Shown here piece after piece: positions 46,408-50,692 of a stretch of DNA of 50,692 bases; within the stretch, counting starts at the first letter, position 1, and each line of letters opens with the position of its first letter. The stretch spans positions 1-50,692 of the forward strand of contig CAWCKM010000014.1 of assembly GCA_963796125.1 (NCBI GenBank), read 5' to 3'. Under the pieces are notes generated by a model, which saw only the letters and a program-made list of their open reading frames with translations, was not told the origin of the DNA and made no database searches. Position numbers and translations under genes: made by a program. Origin of the DNA: DASPRG01 sp963796125 (GTDB lineage: Bacteria; Nitrospirota; Thermodesulfovibrionia; Thermodesulfovibrionales; SM23-35).

Positions 46408-48159
46408 ATTAGCATAATCAATTTTAGTTCCGGGGAAGAGAAGGAGATTTACAGGCACAGTACGTCGCATATCATGGCTCATGCTGTAAAGGATCTCTTT
46501 CCTGAAGCCAAACTCGCCATAGGACCTGCTATTGAGGAAGGTTTTTATTATGACTTTGACATCGACAAGACATTCGGCCCTGAAGACCTTGCTTTGATAG
46601 AGCAAAAGATGTCAGAGATCATACAACAGAACAACCCCTTTGTGCGCAAAATAATCTCGCGGCAGGAAGCAATAAAGCTTTTTCAAGGCATGGGTGAAAA
46701 ATACAAAGTTGAACTCCTTGAGGAGATTGGAGATGATGAGGTCAGCCTCTATGAGGAAGGAGGGTTCATAGACCTCTGCAGGGGGCCGCATGTAGCATCA
46801 ACTGGTCAGGTTACAGCTTTTAAACTATTGAGTACTGCAGGCGCATACTGGCGCGGAAGCGAGAAGAACAAGATGCTCCAGAGGATTTACGGAACATCCT
46901 TTATAGACAGGAAAGATCTGGAGGATTACCTTAACTTTCTTGAAGAAGTTAAGAAGCGTGACCACAGAAGACTGGGAAAAGACCTCGACCTGTTCAGCAT
47001 CAGTGAAGAGATAGGGCCAGGTCTCATCCTCTGGCATCCAAACGGTGCTGCGATCCGGAGGGCTATAGAAGACTTCTGGCTGAAGGAGCACTATAAAGCA
47101 GATTACGAAATCCTCTATACACCGCATATCGCAAAACTTCAGCTGTGGCAGAAGAGCGGGCATCTCGACTTTTACAGAGAGAACATGTACTCCCCCATGG
47201 AGATTGAAGGAATAGACTACCAGATAAAGCCCATGAATTGTCCATTTCATATTCATATCTATAAAAGTTCATTGAGAAGTTACAGGGACCTTCCAATAAA
47301 ATATGCGGAACTGGGGACGGTTTACCGGTATGAACGTTCCGGAGTGCTCCACGGTCTTTTACGGGTCAGAGGTTTCACGCAGGATGATGCCCACATATTC
47401 TGCAGGGAAGACCAGATAGAGGAAGAGATAATGGGCGTTCTTGAGTTCACGCTCTTCATATTGAAAACATTTGGTTTTGAGACTTATGAAGTCTACCTTT
47501 CTACACGGCCTGAAAAATATGTTGGGAGTCTTGAAAACTGGGAGAGGTCAACGAATGCCCTTAAACAGGCACTTGACACAAAAGGGCTCGCTTATGAAAT
47601 AGATACGGGAGAGGGTGTTTTCTACGGGCCCAAGATAGACATAAAGGTTAAGGATATTCTGAACAGGCCATGGCAATGCAGCACTATCCAGGTTGACTTC
47701 AATATTCCTGAGAGGTTTGATGTTACCTACAGGGGAAGCGACGGCAAGGAACACAGGCCGATAATGATACACAGGGCGCTCATGGGCTCCCTGGAAAGGT
47801 TCTTTGGAATACTCATAGAACACTATGCAGGTTCTTTTCCTCTGTGGCTTGCACCTGTCCAGGTCGAGATACTTACTATCGCTGAGAGGCACTCAGATTA
47901 TGCAATGTCTCTTTCAAAAATACTAAAATCAGAAGGTTTCAGAACCGTCCTGAATATTGACAATGAGAAAGTAAGTTACAAAATCAGGGCTGCTACCTTG
48001 AGGAAAGTACCTTATCTGGTTATAATAGGCGACAGGGAAATCTCCGAGCAGAAAGTAACTGTGAGGAAGCGTAGTGGTGAAAACATTGGTCCCTTTGCCA
48101 TAGATGAGTTTATCGAGATAATAAAAGATAAAGTAAGAAATAAAACTCATGAGATTTAA
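46408..48159 (+). CDS. thrS: Threonyl-tRNA synthetase, apparently lacking the TGS domain; ATT start proposed
   Basis: The frame is open from ATT 46408, six bases after GGAGG, with no ATG until 46474, which would remove conserved editing-domain residues. The product (about 583 residues) begins near the editing domain: EEKEIYRHSTSHIMAHAVKD. Editing and class II motifs are complete: AIEEGFYYDFDID, GGFIDLCRGPHVASTG, YRYERSGVLHGLLRVRGFTQ, DDAHIFC, YGPKIDIKVKDILNRPW, HRALMGSLERFFGILIEHY. The C-terminal anticodon domain is WLAPVQVEILTIAERH. The usual ThrS starts with a 60-residue TGS domain; none is visible upstream in any frame. An ATT start is unusual, so a lost ATG or a frameshifted start is an alternative. 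Confidence 0.9.
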   Translation: MSIINFSSGEEKEIYRHSTSHIMAHAVKDLFPEAKLAIGPAIEEGFYYDFDIDKTFGPEDLALIEQKMSEIIQQNNPFVRKIISRQEAIKLFQGMGEKYKVELLEEIGDDEVSLYEEGGFIDLCRGPHVASTGQVTAFKLLSTAGAYWRGSEKNKMLQRIYGTSFIDRKDLEDYLNFLEEVKKRDHRRLGKDLDLFSISEEIGPGLILWHPNGAAIRRAIEDFWLKEHYKADYEILYTPHIAKLQLWQKSGHLDFYRENMYSPMEIEGIDYQIKPMNCPFHIHIYKSSLRSYRDLPIKYAELGTVYRYERSGVLHGLLRVRGFTQDDAHIFCREDQIEEEIMGVLEFTLFILKTFGFETYEVYLSTRPEKYVGSLENWERSTNALKQALDTKGLAYEIDTGEGVFYGPKIDIKVKDILNRPWQCSTIQVDFNIPERFDVTYRGSDGKEHRPIMIHRALMGSLERFFGILIEHYAGSFPLWLAPVQVEILTIAERHSDYAMSLSKILKSEGFRTVLNIDNEKVSYKIRAATLRKVPYLVIIGDREISEQKVTVRKRSGENIGPFAIDEFIEIIKDKVRNKTHEI

Positions 48160-48210
48160 GGTATTCTGTGGTAAAATTCTAAACCCTAAATATGAAATTA
48201 TAAGAAAATT

Positions 48211-48253
48211 TCAAATGTCAAAGCTAAAACAAAGTTCAAATGATTTGACATTT
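48211..48253. promoter_or_regulatory. Hairpin in the thrS-infC spacer
   Basis: CAAATGTCAA (48211-48220) and TTGACATTTG (48244-48253) form a perfect 10-bp stem with a 23-base loop. It may be a dispersed palindrome or part of the infC leader. A simple AT-rich TTTTATATTTTATATTT tract follows. Confidence 0.45.
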
Positions 48254-48307
48254 GGATTTTGGAATTTGGATTTTATATTTTATATTTAAAATGCAGGAGG
48301 TGAAAGC

Positions 48308-48802
48308 ATAAACAAGGAAATAAGGGCAAACGAACGGATAAGGGCTAAGGAGGTCAGACTGGTAGATGTTGACGGGAAACAGCTTGGCATTATGCCTATT
48401 GCTGATGCATTGAGAGTTGCCGGCGAGAGAGAACTCGATCTTGTAGAGGTCGCTGCAAATGTTAAGCCTCCTGTTTGTAAGATACTTGATTTTGGGAAAT
48501 ACAGATACCAATTAAGTAAAAAACAGACACAGAAGAGGTCGGCAGATATTAAGGAAATTAAAATAAGACCCCAGATAACAGAGCATGACCTTGGCTTAAA
48601 GGTAAAAAGTATCAGGCGTTTCCTCGACGAAGGCAATAAGGCAAAGGTAATGATGTTTTTCAGGGGGAGGGAAATTATCAGGCCTGAATTCGGAATGAAG
48701 TCATTCCAGAAGATATTGGAAACGTTGACAGGTAAATTTAATGTTGAACAGTCACCCAGACTCGAGGGCAAAAACATAACCATGATCTTGACACCAAAAT
48801 AA
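48308..48802 (+). CDS. infC: Translation initiation factor IF-3, ATA start
   Basis: 164 residues when read from ATA 48308, five bases after a perfect AGGAGGTG (48295-48302). No ATG, GTG or TTG start with an RBS gives the whole protein. The N-terminus INKEIRANERIRAKEVRLVD is that of IF-3 (usually INxxIRAxxVRLI). Then VDGKQLGIMPIADALRVAG, LDLVEVAANVKPPVCKILDF, KIRPQITEHDLGLKVKSIRR, VMMFFRGREIIRPEFGMKSF. E. coli infC uses AUU and is autoregulated by IF-3; AUA here is consistent with the same control. Confidence 0.93.
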   Translation: MNKEIRANERIRAKEVRLVDVDGKQLGIMPIADALRVAGERELDLVEVAANVKPPVCKILDFGKYRYQLSKKQTQKRSADIKEIKIRPQITEHDLGLKVKSIRRFLDEGNKAKVMMFFRGREIIRPEFGMKSFQKILETLTGKFNVEQSPRLEGKNITMILTPK

Positions 48803-48812
48803 TAACAGTAAA

Positions 48813-48893
48813 GTAACGAGTGAGAAGTAACAAGTTAAGAACTTTGAAATCATAACTTCCTAACTCTTAACTCTTACTCATTATCTAAGTTTA
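48813..48893. repeat. Imperfect palindrome between infC and rpmI
   Basis: GTAACGAGTGAGAAGTAACA (48813-48832) faces TAACTCTTAACTCTTACTCA (48861-48880), an imperfect inverted repeat. The left arm is nearly identical to 49111-49135 at the end of rpmI. Confidence 0.5.
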
Positions 48894-48908
48894 TTAAAGG
48901 AGAATCGG

Positions 48909-49121
48909 ATGCCTAAGCTTAAGACCCACACCGGGGCAAAAAAAAGGTTTAAAGTAACAGCAGGGGGTAAGATAAAAAGGAGCAAAGCTTACAAGGGTCA
49001 TCTTCTTACAGGCAAATCTGCAAAGAGGACAAGGGGTCTCAGGAAAGCGACTTTGGTTTCAGATAGCGATTATGATAATATAAAAAGACTCTACCATATA
49101 AATAACAACAGTGACGAGTGA
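48909..49121 (+). CDS. rpmI: Ribosomal protein L35
   Basis: 70 residues, intact, RBS aaaggag. Signature PKLKTHTGAKKRFKVTAGGK, IKRSKAYKGHLLTGKSAKRT, RGLRKATLVSDSDYDNIKRL. The tail YHINNNSDE ends inside a dispersed repeat (the same 25-base sequence as at 48813), which suggests the repeat replaced the native 3' end. Confidence 0.95.
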   Translation: MPKLKTHTGAKKRFKVTAGGKIKRSKAYKGHLLTGKSAKRTRGLRKATLVSDSDYDNIKRLYHINNNSDE

Positions 49122-49337
49122 AAAGTAACAAGTTACTAATAAGACCATAAGTAAGGACACATAAGCCTTTAATTTTTGTCATGCCGGCTTGTCCGGCATC
49201 CTTCTTAAAGAAAGATTCCCGACAAGCGGGAATGACACAGTATGATGTGGTCTTATTTATGGACTTCTTAGTACATACTGAAACCTATAGTAAAACTTGT
49301 TACTTATAACTTGTTACTGATTTTAGAGGAGGAATAG
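49122..49337. repeat. Dispersed family B repeat inside a larger imperfect inverted repeat
   Basis: The core GTCATGCCGGCTTGTCCGGC (from 49178) ends GCGGGAATGAC (49236). Outside it, CTAATAAGACCATAAGTAAG (49136-49155) and, inverted, GGTCTTATTTATGGACTTCT (49249-49268) flank the core, and AAGTAACAAGTTA/AACTTGTTACTTAT elements lie beyond. This 216-base spacer separates two ribosomal protein genes that normally touch. Confidence 0.65.
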
Positions 49338-49613
49338 ATGCCGAGGGCAAAAGGTGGATTCAAAACAAGGAGAAGAAGAAAGAAGATATTAGAGAGGGCA
49401 AAAGGCTATTACGCATCTAAAAGCCGTCTTTTCAGAATTGCAAAGCAGGCCGTTGACAGATCACTTTTGTATGCATACAGGGACCGCAAGGTGCGGAAAA
49501 GGGAATTCAGGGCTCTCTGGATTATCAGGATAAATGCCGCCTTACGTGCCCTTGGGATTAACGTACAGCCAGTTCATGTCGAGGTTGAAAAAGGCAAATA
49601 TTGCTTTAAATAG
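49338..49613 (+). CDS. rplT: Ribosomal protein L20
   Basis: 91 residues, intact, RBS agaggagg. Sequence PRAKGGFKTRRRRKKILERA, KGYYASKSRLFRIAKQAVDR, SLLYAYRDRKVRKREFRALW and IIRINAALRALGINVQPVHV are typical of L20. It is shorter than the common 115-120 residues: the C-terminal part ends at VEVEKGKYCFK. A frame error at the end is likely, because the following DNA in the next frame reads NRKSLADMAYSDPSAFSQLV, matching the usual L20 end (NRKxLADLAxxDPxAF). Confidence 0.92.
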   Translation: MPRAKGGFKTRRRRKKILERAKGYYASKSRLFRIAKQAVDRSLLYAYRDRKVRKREFRALWIIRINAALRALGINVQPVHVEVEKGKYCFK

Positions 49614-49681
49614 AAAGTCCCTTGCAGATATGGCCTATAGTGACCCATCTGCTTTCAGTCAACTGGTAGAGAAAGTAAAAA

Positions 49682-50692
49682 ATGAGACGTAAGACTGTGG
49701 AGGAAATCCTTTCTCTCAAAACTTCCTTCCTTGAAGAGCTGAAATCAGCTCATTCCCTGACTGAGCTTCAGCAGTTAAAGATAAAATACCTGGGCAAAAA
49801 GGGTCTTGTCACTACAAGACTGAAGAACCTCTCATCAGTCCCACCTGAGTTAAGACCAGCATATGGCAAAGCAGTCAACGAGATCAAAAATTTCGCAGAA
49901 GAAGAACTCAAACAGAGAGAAACTCTGCTTAAGACTGAAGCACATAAAAGGCTTATTGTATCTGAAGCAATTGATATAACCCTGCCGGGAAAGTTTACAC
50001 CCTTTGGCAGAGAGCATCCCATAAATAAAGTGCTTTCTGAAATTACCAGGATATTTGTCTCTATGGGTTTCGAGGTTGCAGAAGGGCCAGAGGTAGAACT
50101 TGACTATTATAACTTTGAGGCGCTGAACATACCAAAGGATCATCCAGCAAGAGACATGCAGGATACCTTTTATATATCAGATGACGTGATCATGAGGACT
50201 CACACCTCACCTGTCCAGGTCAGGGTAATGGAAAAAAGGAAGCCGCCCTTGAAGATTATTGCTCCGGGAAAGGTCTACAGATGTGATGCAGATATATGTC
50301 ATACCCCGATGTTCCATCAGGTAGAAGGATTCATGGTCGATACCGATATTTCTTTCAGCGATCTCAAAGGTGTACTGGAATTATTCATACACAGGTTTTT
50401 TAGTGCAGAGACCCCGGTAAGATTCAGACCGAGTTATTTCCCTTTCACAGAACCGAGTGCAGAAGTAGATATTGGATGTATTTTCTGTTCAGGAAAAGGA
50501 TGCAGAGTCTGCAAGAATACGGGATGGCTCGAGATATTGGGTGCCGGGCATGATAAATCCGAGAGTTTTTGAGATGGTCGGATACGATCCGGAGGTCTAT
50601 TCAGGTTTTGCCTTCGGCATGGGTGTGGAAAGACCGGCCATGCTCAAATATTCCATCGATGACATACGGCTCTTCTTCGAGAATGATATGAG
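49682..50692 (+). CDS. pheS: Phenylalanyl-tRNA synthetase alpha chain, 3' end outside window (one frameshift)
   Basis: ATG 49682. A coiled-coil N-terminus (LEELKSAHSLTELQQLKIKY, LGKKGLVTTRLKNL) precedes the class II core: SEITRIFVSMGFEVAEGPEV, YYNFEALNIPKDHPARDMQD (F-x-A-L-N-x-P-x-x-H-P), MRTHTSPVQVRVMEKRK, KVYRCDADICHTPMFHQVEG, RFRPSYFPFTEPSAEVDI. A Cys-bearing element CIFCSGKGCRVCKNTGWLEI leads to LGAG. A frame change near 50547 is followed by MINPRVFEMVGYDPEVYSGF and AFGMGVERPAMLKYSIDDIR. Alpha subunit of the PheST tetramer; the last residues and pheT are outside. Confidence 0.94.

Overview
This window appears to come from an anaerobic or microaerophilic bacterium, most likely of the Nitrospirota/Thermodesulfovibrio type. 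That is inferred from gene content: dnaG-rpoD, a split archaeal-type glutamate synthase, MetV/MetF with an MvhD-like subunit, DUF512-aroE-pgsA and thrS-infC-rpmI-rplT-pheS. It is not proven by any marker here. The sequence has many one-base frameshifts, often in homopolymers, even in genes a cell cannot lose (dnaG, rpoD, fmt, pheS). I therefore read most broken frames as sequence or assembly error and give the span of each rebuilt gene. No rRNA, tRNA or CRISPR array was seen.

Layout. 1-2166: end of dnaG and rpoD. 2167-4960: small secreted proteins and hairpins. 4205-10119: an AT-rich accessory island between two 16-bp direct repeats. It holds a truncated lipoprotein, a large Mrr-nuclease/SF2-helicase/integrase-repeat protein, the tail of an unknown gene, and a very AT-rich HNH-type protein. 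10372-11337: an FAD/NAD(P) reductase. 11600-19325: a GC-rich operon joining an MvhD-like iron-sulfur subunit, MetV, MetF, two glutamate-synthase FMN-domain paralogues and a GATase/GXGXG glutamate synthase subunit. 19381-31616: nitrogen control and assimilation, with a NifA-type sigma-54 activator, a PrcB/Kazal surface protein on the other strand, a porin, a broken amtB, PII, an intact amtB, and two near-identical glnA genes either side of a glutamine amidotransferase. 31807-36639: an ABC exporter, leuC, RidA, an SspB-like protein and DUF4870. 36850-38481: a HEPN/MNT pair between two paralogues of an unknown small protein. 38502-46049, minus strand: aroE, DUF512, pgsA, TPR, rpe, PASTA, DUF116, fmt, def. 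46408-end: thrS, infC, rpmI, rplT, pheS.

How the parts fit. The 11.6-31.6 kb half looks like one nitrogen-assimilation region: ammonium import (AmtB), sensing (PII, NifA), glutamine synthesis (GlnA) and glutamate synthesis (Glt). Methylenetetrahydrofolate reduction is embedded in the Glt operon. A 10-bp palindrome, ACAAAATTGT, occurs in pairs before the Glt operon, the porin-amtB1 unit and amtB2. Two of these sites also carry sigma-54-like TGGCATG elements. This suggests a shared regulon.

Dispersed palindromic repeats of several families sit between genes, including inside the rpmI-rplT operon, and a MITE-like element with 9-bp flanking repeats lies upstream of thrS. thrS appears to lack its TGS domain and to start at ATT. 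infC appears to start at ATA.
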